From Acanthochromis polyacanthus (taxonomy: Eukaryota > Chordata > Actinopteri > Pomacentridae): a stretch of DNA of 64,000 nucleotides. Below, piece after piece: positions 46,077 through 56,985 of this stretch. A program made the position numbers and the translations under genes. Within the stretch, counting starts at the first letter, position 1; the number at the start of each line of letters is the position of its first letter. The notes under the pieces are model-generated. The model ran no database searches and was not told the origin of the DNA. It saw only the letters and a list, made by a program, of their open reading frames with translations. Location: NCBI RefSeq assembly GCF_021347895.1, contig NC_067123.1, positions 40,292,027 to 40,356,026 of the forward strand, in the 5' to 3' direction.

Positions 46077-46088
46077 CACGTGCACGTT
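46077..46088. promoter_or_regulatory. Adjacent E-box and E'-box (CACGTGCACGTT)
   Basis: CACGTG directly followed by CACGTT. CLOCK-BMAL1 tandem sites are usually spaced by six or seven bases, so the zero spacing here is atypical. Confidence 0.15.
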
Positions 46089-46113
46089 CACATGAGTGTG
46101 CAAAAATACCACA

Positions 46114-46134
46114 ACACACACACACACACACACC
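46114..46134 (+). repeat. (CA)n microsatellite
   Basis: About ten CA units. Confidence 0.9.
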
Positions 46135-46230
46135 AGAAACAATTGAGTCCAGGTGACACACCCCGGGAGTCCTGTTCCTAATGTCAACACACTGACAAGG
46201 AGTTATGTCACCGCAGTAGATAGCAGTGAC

Positions 46231-46278
46231 CTCTCCCTCCTCCTCCTCACCCCCCTCCTCCCCCTCCTCCTCTCCCAG
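46231..46278. repeat. Polypyrimidine tract (CTCC)n, G-rich on dbp sense strand
   Basis: CCTCCTCCTCACCCCCCTCC followed by CCCTCCTCCTCTCCC. The sense strand of dbp therefore carries four G-runs of three or more with long loops. Confidence 0.7.
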
Positions 46279-46784
46279 TGGTCAGATCAGATTATGACAC
46301 TCTGGCGGGGCCTCTGAACACGTAACATGACTGGACGTGTACAAAGATCCTCCACACGGCTCCAGATTCTGCAGGTTCTCCTGAAACCCTGCAGTTCTGA
46401 AACCAGCATCTGTCTTCTGTTCCTGCTGGAGATGAAGGCAGGTTTTCCGCTCCAGAGATTCCTTTTAAAGCAGATGCACACCGACGCCGCTCTCTGCTAA
46501 CGTTACACAGAATACGGCAGCATAGAAAGCAGTCTAAAGAAACCTGCTTGCATCTCCTAGAGGCAGAGCTGTTTTCCTCCCTGATGTATTTAAAACTCTT
46601 TCAGACGTGGCTCCAGTGTGCTCCATGCAGCCGGACAACGGAGAAAGGGAACACCGCCGACCAAGCTGGAAAAATGCTGTAGGAGCTAAAATATCATACA
46701 TTTCATCCTCTTTAACAAGCAAAAACAGAATTAAAAGACTCCGAACCAGTAAAATGTTAAAGACAGCCGCTAGTTTTCATTCCT

Positions 46785-46918
46785 GTCACATTTTTACTCA
46801 CTGTGGGCTCATTTTTCCAACATAAGGTTCTTCATCTCTACAGAAGCAGAAACACCCGGACTAGAAGCAGAGAGGACTAAAATAAAAACACTGTCTGTGT
46901 AGTTAGAATATCATAAAC
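46785..46918. repeat. Dispersed repeat (family E), copy 1
   Basis: TTTTTACTCACTGTGGGCTC, CTCTACAGAAGCAGAAACA and GACTAGAAGCAGAGAGGACT correspond to TTTTTACTCACTGGCAGCTG, CTCTATAGAAACAGAACAA and GACTAGAAGTAGAGAGAGCT at 56738-56880. Confidence 0.5.
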
Positions 46919-47640
46919 CAGGGCTGTCCAACATGAGGCCCGTGGTGCAAAAGTGGTCCTCCAGAGGGTCCAATCCCTCAAAGTGTAAAAATTACAGAGA
47001 AGACATTAACTGCAGATTGTAAATTAGTAAAACTATAAATTTAAAATCATTTCTAGACCATGACACGTTGTTTGGATCAGAAAGTAAAATACTAGATTGT
47101 TCTTTTGTCGCTTTGTGTCTCATTTTTGAAACATTTTGTTTCATTTTTGTCTTTTTTTTGTCTGACTTTCGACGTTTGTCTCATGTTTTTGTGGTTTTTC
47201 ATTTTCTTTTTGTCTCACTCAGGTTTTTTTTCTCATTCTGTGTTTCACTTCATTCATTGTTGTATCGTTTTTGTGTTTCTTGTCTCACTTGTTTGTCATT
47301 TGTGTAATTTTTGTCTTGTTTTTGTCATTTGATCTTTTTTGGCGTTGTGTAACTTTTTACCTATTTTTTTGCCTGTTCATGTCGTTTGACTCATTTTTTG
47401 TCGTTTTGTTTGCCTTATTTTTGTAATACTTTGTCTTTTTTATCTTCTCTTGTCCAATTGTTGTTCATAATATTTTGTTCACTAAATATGAACATTTGAA
47501 GAACATGCTTTTTTGCACGAAAACAAAGGAAAAGTTTGGAGTTTTATGGGTTCATTTGCTGTGATTTTGTTGGTCTGGCACACTTCAGATCAGAATGGGC
47601 TGAATGTGGAACCTGAACTAAAATGAGTTTGACACTTTTG
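46919..47640. mobile_element. hAT-like element with T-rich minisatellite core (family D), copy 2
   Basis: Starts CAGGGCTGTCCAACATGAGG and ends AAATGAGTTTGACACTTTTG. Flanked by TCATAAAC (46911-46918) and TCATAAAG (47641-47648), an 8-bp duplication with one mismatch. Opposite orientation to copy 1; the left arm (CCTCCAGAGGGTCCAATCC, ACATTAACTGCAGATTGTAA) is nearly identical. Confidence 0.75.
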
Positions 47641-47648
47641 TCATAAAG

Positions 47649-48812
47649 ATAAAAAACAAAAGTTGAATTTCTTTGATTTGTTTCTTCTGGAAAATAACAA
47701 AAATCTAAAATCAACATGTCTGATTGTTACCAAAACTGGAAAATATTGACATATTGTGTATATTTTACTGCTTACAGTTTATTTTTTTTCTATTCTTGTC
47801 TCCTCTCTGCGATGTTTAAACACTGCCTGCAGTTCAGTTGAGAAATTAGGGAATTTTTCTCATGTGACTGTTCATCACAGCTGAGTCAATCACAGCTTCA
47901 CAATTACATCAGAAAGCACACAATTTGTTGTGTTTTTTTTTATATACCAAATCTGGCTTCAGTAAATAGTCTATTCTTTGGCTATGTTTAAAAAGAGACA
48001 CACTAATAAACAAATTCTAAGCTTAGATTTGGAGACGTTTCTCTTGGAATGGGTAGCTTAAGGACTGTTGGAAAGTTGACATTCCAATGATTCAGATTTT
48101 CTAGTTTCTAACTGATAAATGGTGAAACTTTGGTGATTTTTTTAAAACAAACTCTGTCTTTCAAAGCCACCATCTGATCTGAACCTCGGCGTTGTGTCTC
48201 AGGCATGTTAACAGACCAGATCAGATGTTTTTTCCACATCAGATCTGAGCAGCGTGCACGTGATCTCTGTCAGAACATCCATCACTCAGTGTCAAAACTT
48301 CATGGCTCGTTAAAAGTAAGAGCGGAGGGAGTTTATGACCTCAGTGGGATCGGTAACCAACAGTAATGTGAGCCGTCGACACAAAAAGGATCTGTACTGT
48401 AAACGCAGCCGTGAGCAGCGCCGTAGCCAGGCCTTCAAAATGACTGTAAATAACCCTGGAAGTGGTAAAACAATCACAGCTACACTCATTCCATCCATAA
48501 ACTCAATGATCCCAACATAAACAACAAGTTTAAGCACCAAAGAGACGCTGAAATCTGTCTCCAGTCGACTGTTAAATCCCTAAAAACTCATCTCTGTGTC
48601 AAAGTTGCATATTTACAGGTTTCCTTTCCATGAAAACAGACTTCTCCTGCATTAAAAACAGCTGCAATGTAAGTTTCTGCCTCTTTTTCCACCTGTTCTG
48701 CACCTTGAGCACACCAGCTCACCTGCAGCTCTAACACTGTCAAACTACAGCCATGCACGTTGGAACCAGAAACACAATCTGAAGAAGAAAAATGCAACAG
48801 AAAGCTGCAAAA
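47649..48812. other. dbp intron, no gene recognised
   Basis: No coherent coding or repeat signal. Confidence 0.4.
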
Positions 48813-49391
48813 TTCTAGCCTAGCCGCGCTAGACCCATGTTCTGAAGGCACAAGGGTCTAGGGAAGCTCGACAGGGAGGGAGGCGGGCTAAAAGGTTGTC
48901 TTTCAAATCCCTCTGCAGCAATTGGGTAGGTATACAACCAATCAGCGCAACGAATAGGCTGACGTAGTTCCTAGAGCGCCGGCGGATTGTGGCTATGTCC
49001 CATTAGCTTCCCAACCAGCGGAGCCAACTGGTATATTAAGGATTTGCCATATCCCGTCGGCATAAGTCCAAATACGTCTTTCTTCTCAATGAAACACTTC
49101 AGTGCCGTCCTTTGTTTATCTTTCAAGTTGAATTTTAGCTTCAAATCTTTAAGGGCTGTGGCCAAAGCCGAGTCCAAAGATAACTGTTTATTGTGCGCCG
49201 GTTGTTTCTGTCAGAATCGTCACGCCTCTGTCGTCACTTAGTTACGCCCGCCTTCTGACTCTACACTTCATGGTGATTGGTCCGGCCAGTTTTAGGAGAA
49301 TCCAGCCTCGAGCCTTATGGAGGGTAACTAGACCCACCCTGGCAGAGAATTAAATTCGTTGCCGTGGGTTGTCTAGCGCGGCTAGGGTAGC
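48813..49391 (-). mobile_element. Inverted-repeat element carrying a RecQ-like helicase fragment
   Basis: The left end TTCTAGCCTAGCCGCGCTAG and the right end (inverse GCTACCCTAGCCGCGCTAGA) form an inverted repeat. CAAAA lies at each edge and may be a short target duplication. The interior carries a minus-strand helicase-like frame. It appears to be a non-autonomous transposon that retains a piece of coding sequence. Confidence 0.6.
48971..49177 (-). pseudogene. RecQ-like helicase N-terminal fragment within a transposon
   Basis: Sixty-eight codons. After a leader with LKDLKLKFNLKDKQRTALKC the frame reads FIEKKDVFGLMPTGYGKSL followed by IYQLAPLV, then loses the family pattern. The order (a Gln before helicase motif I, a GKD-like lead, LMPTGYGKS Walker A, then YQLAPL) is that of RecQ-type superfamily 2 helicases. 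Their usual motif I is PTGGGKSxCYQLPA; the GYGKS version is a variant. Motifs II to VI are absent, so it is not a working helicase. Its position between inverted repeats and its orientation suggest it was captured from, or is left over from, a larger transposon encoding a helicase. Confidence 0.7.
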
Positions 49392-49639
49392 AAAACCCTG
49401 CAGGCTGACAGGATTGGCTGCTCAGGTTTGTGACATATGAAACTCAGGAAGTGTGAATCTGTGTTTTTGTCATCGGTACACTGCAGTTTTAAGGTGGAAA
49501 TGCTCAGCCGTGGAGCTTATTTCAGTCCAGATGTGTCCTAAAACATATAAAAGCACCATACTGACATGTAAACACTGTAAAACAGCAGATTTTTTAGATC
49601 AGACAGTCTTTAAAGTTTGATTTTACTCGAAAAGTTTTG
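49392..49639. other. dbp intron, no gene recognised
   Basis: Nothing supportable. Confidence 0.4.
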
Positions 49640-49649
49640 ACTTTTGAAG

Positions 49650-50130
49650 GTGCAAAACCCATTTTTTTTACGCTTCGATTATGACACATTTCATACGTTG
49701 TATTTCATCCTGGTCACAAACCAACAGAACAACTTTGAAACCTCTAGAATCCGACATCAACAAGCATTAAAATCCTGCATAAGAAGACACAATCCCTGCC
49801 ATATATTGGATCAGCACGGGTTGTTGCTGATGTACGTTTGTTTATCACGGTTGGTGCAGTTTTTTATCCACTGCACCTCTGGAAATGCGAGCAGGACAAC
49901 AAGGGCTTCCTCTAGGTGGCAGTGTTGTACCCATCCATGTAAAACTGCTTTCAGACAATCGTCTCCTACAAAGTAATAACGGAATGGAATCAGCTCCCCA
50001 CTGAACTGAAGACAATAACTGATTTTAAATTGAAATTTTGGACGCTATGACCTGGTCCAGAGCATCTCTACCCTGAGCTTAATGTTTTTTCTGTGCATGG
50101 TCCCTGTCAGATAAAGAAAAAATAAAATAA
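49650..50130 (+). mobile_element. LINE (L2/CR1-like) reverse transcriptase 3' relic
   Basis: Broken frames include TSRIRHQQALKSCIRRHNP and, after a frameshift, YKVITEWNQLPTELKTITDF ending at TGA. A W(N)xLP..LK...F..L(K) pattern just before the stop is typical of the C-terminus of L2/CR1-like polyproteins. An A-rich AAATAAAATAAAAT tail follows at about 50118-50131. At least one frameshift separates the two parts. Confidence 0.5.
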
Positions 50131-50131
50131 A

Positions 50132-52235
50132 ATCCACATTACTGGCCCTTCTATCAGCTGCACGGACGTACATTGTGAGCTGCATATGTTTCCAAGCTTG
50201 CTGACATTTACATCAGTAGCGCCCTGGCAGACCGTCACAAACTCCTGGACATTAAAAACCAGAACCTCGGCCTCACAGGTCCAGCAGGTGATCAGCAAAC
50301 ACAGATTCTTAACCTCTCTGGGTGAAGAAGGGAAAGAGGGGGCGTTTGTTCAGTTTGCCACCGGTGTGTTCTGCCTTTACCCACAGAAGCGTATAGTCAA
50401 AAAAAAAAACAAAGAAGAAAAAGGTCACATGAATCATTTTCTTGGAAGGCAGTAAGAACGGCGTTAAAGCAGACGAACACCAGACCTGGTTGGTGGTTTC
50501 ACTGGAGGACCTGAGTGTTTTCTAGCTGCCATTTCTGGACTTTCTGACGAGGAAAAACGTACACTTCGCCATATTTTGGCTGTTTGTTGGGAGAACGCTG
50601 AGCATTTCCACCTTAAAACCGCAGTGTGCCTTCTGAAAAACAGGAATTCGTTTGTAACACAAATGAAGAACCAATCAGCCTTCAGCGAGCAGGGCGGGAC
50701 TTCCTGTATCATTATTCTTCTTCAGAATCTGGTTCCATCATGTGTAGATGAGTTATTCCAATGTTAGAACCCATGTAGAGCCGTTTCACAGCGTTTGAGC
50801 AGAGGTGAGCTGGTGTGCTCGAGCTGTAAAAATCTAACTTTAGAAAGTCCACGTCTCTTTTTCGTGGACTTTATAGAGTTACATCTCAGGTATTTTAAAG
50901 CAGGAAAAGAAAGAAATTAACCTAAATATGTAAATCTGACACACAGAGATGAGGTTCTAGAGATTTAAAATCATCTGTAACCTAGAACTGTCAACAAGGC
51001 AGTGAAATCGAACTTTAAAGGCTCTCTCCAGTGTTCTACCTTGTTAACGTGTCATTATGGTGGTTTTTATACGTTTTAAGACACATCTTCAGCGACTACA
51101 GCTGCAAAAACACAATCTACCAGGGCTTCATAAAGAACAAACCTACAAAAAATTATTACTCAGCTCGCAAGGTGGCACTTTCTGTATACTTTTCCCTTCA
51201 GAATCTGTTCCTACTTCTGACATGTGTGGCTGAATTTCTGCACAAAGAATAATTTCAGTGTTTGAGCAGATGTGTAGGTGAGCGAGTGGTGGAGAACAGG
51301 GACGCTATAGAGTTCAGTCTGAGGGATTTTAAAGCAGCAGAAGACTATTTTCATGGGAAAAAAGAGAGAGATTGAAGCATTAGTTTGCTGCTTAAGCTGC
51401 ATATTTTTAGGTGAGGTTTTAGGGATTTAATGCTCTTGATTGAAATGAGGCATTAAAGAAGCAAGACTGGAGTCAGAAAGGCTAAAAAAATAAAGACATA
51501 ATGTGCAGCTTTCACATGCACAGATGAGTCTACATGGATATCTGTGCAGAATTGTGTTTTTCTACAGAAGAGTGGTGCTCTGTATTGTCATGCTCTTGTC
51601 TTTGTGAAGAACTGCCGGCTCTCCTCTCTTTCCTGAACCTCTACTTCTCTCTCATCTCTTTTTTTTCCCCTCCTGGAGTGTTTATTCGCTCTGTAATCTC
51701 CACTGTTTCCTCTCCCTTCCCCTCTCCCTCCCTCCCTCTCCCTCTCGCATGCCAGCTCTCTCGCTTCGACGCTCTCTGCAGCGGCACGTGACGCCGTGGC
51801 CGCACATGGCCCAGGCGTGTGAGAGGCTGAGAGATTTCAAAACATGCAAAGCGAACTCTCCTGACTGAGGCCTCCCTCTCCGAGCAGCTCAGAGTGCAGA
51901 GTCAGTGTCTGCTTTAACCCTTCCCTCGCCAGGATTAATCACAGCCCTGAATGTTTAATCAGCCTGCTTTTAAAGAGACAGAGCGAGCTTTCTCAGTATC
52001 TGAACGTTGGAGTTAAACTACGGCTCAGCGGTTCCTGGACGTCAGATTCCTGTCCGTCTAGACGCTGGTGTTTGGTGTGAAGCAACTCTGTGGTTAAAAC
52101 CAGAGTCTGATTTACACGCTGATCCTGAGGACGGAAGAAGTGACCGTGCTGATAAAGACCTTTTCTACCACGTGCGCATTTGCTGGAATACATGTTAGAT
52201 ACATAGAACGGTCAATCTATAGTTGAGGGACAAAT
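50132..52235. other. dbp intron; polypyrimidine tract and possible regulatory segment
   Basis: Chance frames. Similar halves occur near 50790-50960 and 51245-51420 (GTTTGAGCAGA.GTG, TTTTAAAGCAG.A). The stretch 51780-51985, with a CACGTG at 51785 and CAGGATTAATCACAGCCC, has the look of a conserved non-coding element. Confidence 0.3.
51694..51750 (+). repeat. Polypyrimidine tract (CCCTCT)n
   Basis: Long run of CCTCTCCCTCCCTCCCTCTC-type sequence. Confidence 0.8.
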
Positions 52236-52239
52236 TCCA

Positions 52240-52510
52240 TCATTATTTATTATGGATACAATCTTTTATTCATTAAAAAAAATGACTGGATATCACTAAA
52301 ATGTGACCTACGTTACAAAAAGTCCTGCAGTTATTTATTGACTCATCCAGAATGACTTGAAAATGATCCATAATTACAGAAAATTAGTCCGGAATGACAT
52401 GAAATTTATCCTAAATGACTTAAAAATTATCTCAAAAACACAAAAAAGATCCAAGCTGACATAAAACTCGTCCAAAATGACTTGAAAATGATCCATAAAA
52501 ACACTGCTAA
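52240..52510 (-). repeat. Dispersed repeat (family B), copy 3
   Basis: GACTGGATATCACTAAAAT is followed by diverged tandem units of CCAAAATGACTTGAAAATGA and its variants, the inverse of the 29690-29945 tandem. Confidence 0.55.
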
Positions 52511-53728
52511 AATATATTTGCAAATTAATTAAAATTTTACAAACATTTGCTTTTTGTTTAATACATTAAACTCTTAAATTCAAGTTTAAAACACCATATT
52601 TTGTATTTCAAAATCGGAGTAAATATATAAACTAAATAATTAGCAAAATAAAAAATTGATTAAATTGATAAAATTGAAGTTTAAGACATTATTATATTAC
52701 TGAAGCTTGTATAGAGACTGAATTAAGTGTCAAAACCAAAACTTGAATCGCATTTTATTAATGAAAGCTGGCTTTAAAATATCCTTTATAATGCTATTTT
52801 TAGGTATGTTCTTAAAGTCTACATCAGAAATGTTGGTGCTTTCTGACCAGAACTCGACCTTAAAACAACAAAAAGTTTGTTATGAGACACGAGTGACTCC
52901 AGCAGAGAACGTGTTGAAAACTACTTGGAAAAACTGGACGTGCTGCAAAATATGTGATAAATGAGAATCAAGGGTTATAAAAAACACTGTGGCTGACGGG
53001 ATTTTCTTCATTTGGATTAATAAACAGACAATCTGAGGGTTTCTGACGTGTAAAAAGCAGCTGAAGATTTAAACCTGGAGGCCTGAAATACAGTCAATAA
53101 ATAAAACGCTGAATGCTGAGTTCCCAGTTTAGAAGCTATACAAACTCTGGTTTATTTGCCTGTTTGGATCCGTCTAAACACTGAAGTATAGAAGCCTAAG
53201 TGTTTGTTTTATTCTGTTCTTCCTGCTTCAGCTTCACCACTTCTGTTTTCTCCATCAGCGTTCAGGTCAGCCTCAGGAAACAGAACGACTGATTAGGTTC
53301 AGGTTTATTCTCCTCAGGTGCCTCATTTGACGTTTATTTAACCGTCTGTTGACACTAGTGAGAAAGATTTGGTGTTTATTCGTCCAAACCTGCGTTATCT
53401 CTTCCTGCTAGCAGCTGACCGTCATTAGAAGAGAGAGTTTGAGCAGCAGATGCTTCCACATCGCAGTTCACTGAGTTCATGCAGGAATCTGACGCTCTCT
53501 GACTCAACTGACCTGGAAGTGCTGAAACTGCAAGTAGAAGTGATTCATGATTATTTTCTTCAGCTAAGGACATTTTTTCCTTCAGTTTTCTAAGAGGATA
53601 TCACTTCTTCTCGACCGATGATGCTGCAGGTGATTGAATTGGGGCTGAAGCTGATGAAATCTCCTCTTTTAACTAAAACATTGAATGTCTTCGGAATTGT
53701 CCAGAAAATACATTTCTGAACACTTTAA
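52511..53728. other. dbp intron, no gene recognised
   Basis: AT-rich to about 52700, then unique-looking. No gene seen. Confidence 0.4.
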
Positions 53729-54200
53729 CCCTCCTGTTGTCTTCATTAACAGGCACCAAAAATATCGCTTCCTCGTCTGAAAAAAATTTCAGAAAAAAAA
53801 TTCCCCAAATTTCTGAAAATTTGCAAAACCTTCAGGAAGACAATTCCAATAATTCATTAAAAGTTTCCTTTAAAAGTTTTAATAAAAAATAATAAAAAAA
53901 AACATCACTCAAATCTGGCAAAAAATTCTTGTAAATATTTTCAAAAAATGAGTAAAAATCTTGCAAATAAATCGTGATTCCATTCCAGTAAAACTTCTAA
54001 TATTTTCTTTAAGAACATTCACATAAAAGTCAACTTTTTAAGGAATGTTCTTAAAGAAAACATTTTTTTTACATTTCTTTTTTATTTACACCAAAAGATT
54101 TTCAAAAATTTCCCCAAAATGTTGAAAATGTGGAAATTCTCCCTGTGAAAACGCGCTTTTACCCACATTTTAAAATTTAACCAACAGGACGACACGAGGG
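53729..54200. mobile_element. 472-bp TTAA-type MITE (family C), copy 2
   Basis: Begins CCCTCCTGTTGTCTTCATTA and ends AACAGGACGACACGAGGG, flanked by TTAA at 53725-53728 and 54201-54204. Same inverted ends as 34951-35062, in opposite orientation and about four times longer. The interior is A-rich with repeated AAAAAATT and TTTTCAAAAA words. Confidence 0.85.
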
Positions 54201-54600
54201 TTAAATGTAAGAAACGAGAAAATCCTGATTAATTCTGGAGCTACAGCGCTGATCCTGCTCATTAGTGGAGCTGATTTTAATGTTTTTAAAGCAGAAACCG
54301 TGAATACGTGTGTTTGTTTGCTTTAAAAAGTTAAATACAGAAATATAGGTGAAACTCCAAAAATACCACACACAAAACACATAAGGGACAGCATGAAAGT
54401 CTGTGTTTTTAGCAGCTGAACTGTTTATCACCAGAGGACTGGGTTTGCTGTAAAGTGGTGATCGGGTTTTTCTTGCAGCGTGAGACGAGATAAAATTGAG
54501 CTGCTGATGATTTTATTTCCCAGGTTTGGGGGTTTGAGAGGCAGTAAAAGACATCAAAGCTCAGCCTGGTCCTGCTCCAAGGCTCAGCTGAGATCTAGGA

Positions 54601-55590
54601 CAGGGGTGTCCAACATGAGGCCCGTGGTCCAAAAGTGGTCCTCCAGAGGGTCCAATCCGGCCCTCAGAGCGTAGAAATTACAGAGAAGACATTAATTGCA
54701 GATTGTATGTGTTTTTGTCAGATTTTTGTCATTTTGCGTTTGGTAGTGTCTACAGATACGGTGCCGTATCCGTAGGCCACAGGCTACGGATACGGGTCTA
54801 TACCTCTAGCAACAACCTTTGCGTTTTGCTTTATTCATTGTTTTGTGCATTTTTTGTGTCCTTTTGTCTCACTTGTGTTTTTTGTCTCATTTTTTCTTAC
54901 TTTGTAACTTTTTTGTCTCTTTTTTGTTTTGTTTCGTCTCGTTTGTGTCATTTTTTGTCTCATTTCTGTCATTTGTCCATTTTTTTGTTGCTTGCAATTT
55001 TTGTTTAATGTTGTTTTGTTTCCTGTTGTTTGTCTCTTTTTGCCATTTTGTTTCTTGCTTTTGTCGTTCTACATTTCATTTTTGTAATATTTCGTCTTGC
55101 TTTTGTTGGGGGTTTTTGTCTTTTTTTGTCTGGTGTTTTGTGTCTCGTTTTCGTCGTTTTGTGTTTCCTTTTTGTCTCGCTTTTATTTTGTCTTTTCTTT
55201 TATCACTTTGTGTTTGTTGTCTCGCTTGTGTTGTCTACTTTATTGTCGTTCCTCGTTTTGTCATTTTTGATCTCGTTTTTGTCGTTTGTCTAATTTTTTG
55301 GTTCTATGTGTCTCATTTTTGTCATTTTGTGTCTCATTTTTGTAATACATTTTATGTAAATAATAAACTGAGGCTGAATGTTGCTGAAATTGAACTTCAG
55401 GTTGTTCATGATGTTTTGTAAGAAGATAATTCCTTAAATATGAATATTTTCAGAATGCATTTTTTGCACTAAACAAAGGAACCATTAGGAGTTGTGGTTA
55501 TTTGTAGGTTATTATGTTAGGATTTTCCTGGTCTGTATCACTAAATGAGGAACCTGGACTAACAGTTTTGAGGAGTATTTTGTTCATATT
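54601..55590. mobile_element. hAT-like element (family D), copy 3, with a nested MITE
   Basis: Starts CAGGGGTGTCCAACATGAGG and shares the left arm, the T-rich tandem and the right arm (GCTGAATGTTGCTGAAATTG, AACAAAGGAACCATTAGGAG) with other family D copies. The right terminal repeat is degenerate, so the end is approximate. The 200-codon hydrophobic frame at 54819-55421 is translated tandem repeat. A family A MITE has inserted at 54742-54817. Confidence 0.65.
54742..54817. mobile_element. 76-bp family A MITE with perfect 9-bp TSD, nested
   Basis: GGTAGTGTCTACAGATACGG through CTCTAGCAACAACC, flanked by TTTGCGTTT at 54733-54741 and 54818-54826 (9 of 9 bases). It is an abbreviated copy of the 308-bp element at 7529-7836 and is almost wholly palindromic (CCGTATCCGTAGGCCACAGG with its inverse). 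Confidence 0.85.
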
Positions 55591-56737
55591 TTCTACCTGA
55601 CCACAGCTGTTGCTGCATGTAAGAACATTTTCAATCCATTTTCACAGACTTCAACTCAGAGCTGCAGCTTCAGCCTCTCAAATATGAATATTTATGATTC
55701 AGAAGAGGGAAAAAGCTCCTTATAAAACCTCAGCTGCATCGATATTTCTGTTTTTCCTCCCTCTGAGCCGCTCTCCGTTCTGTGCCCAGGATGAATTAAA
55801 TCAAAGTAAAACATGTGCATGTGGATGAGATTATTATTTCCAGTCTATTTTCCATTTCTCTCTCTGTAGTAACACTCCAGATCCACGGCGACCTGAGGGA
55901 TTTCTGGCTGGATGCATCGGCGCGGTCACGTGTTCATAATTCAGAATCAAGAGCACACAGAGAGATGAAAGCATGTTCACATTAGAGCCTACACAGTTGC
56001 ATGAAAATGCTGAAACAAAGAGGACACTCTCATATGCATGCTGGAAGTTCGGCGCATGACAAAGCCGTGCTCTTGAACACACACCGATGGAGTGTATTCA
56101 TAGATGCTGCTAGAAGCACTCGGGGCAGATTTGAAGACTTGCAGCAGCAGCAGCGGTATTCTCTCTGTCCTGGATGAACCTCTGCTGCTTCCTTTCATGC
56201 ATTCCTCTTCCTCTCTACCTCATTTTTCAACATGTCTCCTCCACGCTGGGCTGAAACATCCCAGAATAAAAGACAAACACAACATCCTGGCCAGATTTTA
56301 GCACAATCTCATCCTAATCTAGGTTCCGTCCCCCTGTCTGCATCCTTCATCTACAAACTCGGAGATTTTAATTCTGTAAAAAGCATGAATCTATCCAGTG
56401 AAACGTCCCTTGCGCCCACCGGCGGCTCCATCCGACCTCCAGGACTCGGTTTTAGATTCTCAACGCAGCACGTCAGGCTGAATTTTAGCGACATGTGAAC
56501 AAAGGATTGCCAACATTCAAACGAGCCGATAGAAAATATACATGAAGCGCTGTCAGCCAGAGCAGGAGAATGATGAGTTCTGATGTTCTGCTTCACCCCC
56601 TTTAAATCCCTCTTCTCTAACAGCAATCAGCCGCCGTGTTCACACCAAACCAGAGGGGATGAACCGGACAGCCGGACTGGACAACCTTAAATCTCATCTT
56701 CTATTAACCCTCTGAACCCCAGGGTTTTGGTTCGTCC
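55591..56737. other. dbp intron, no gene recognised
   Basis: Chance frames only; a short (CAG)n-like run at about 56142-56154. Confidence 0.4.
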
Positions 56738-56880
56738 CATTTTTACTCACTGGCAGCTGATTTTCCATTGCAAATTAAAGTCCTGCACCTCTATAGAAAC
56801 AGAACAACCACGACTAGAAGTAGAGAGAGCTCAAAGGTGCATATAGAGCAGAATAATAAAGTTACAGTGCCACTATTAAA
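56738..56880. repeat. Dispersed repeat (family E), copy 2
   Basis: Partner of 46785-46918; see that entry. Confidence 0.5.
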
Positions 56881-56985
56881 AGGGATGTCCGAAAATATCG
56901 GCCCACCGATATTATCAGAACGGTATTGGTAAAAAACTGTAACATTGGGCAATATCGTTCTCGTTTTCTTTGTCTATCATGAAAA

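Larger units (their letters stand above)
44591..46110. other. dbp intron, AT-rich, no gene recognised
   Basis: Very AT-rich from 45180 to 45840, with two similar halves (ACTACTTAATTGTGGCA.TACTTTT at about 45360 and 45591). Confidence 0.45.

Noticed and set aside
35944..55932. Enrichment of CACGTG E-boxes in the dbp intron
   Set aside because: I counted roughly 16 in the whole window, close to chance, and several lie inside transposons; only two or three in non-repeat DNA are worth testing.
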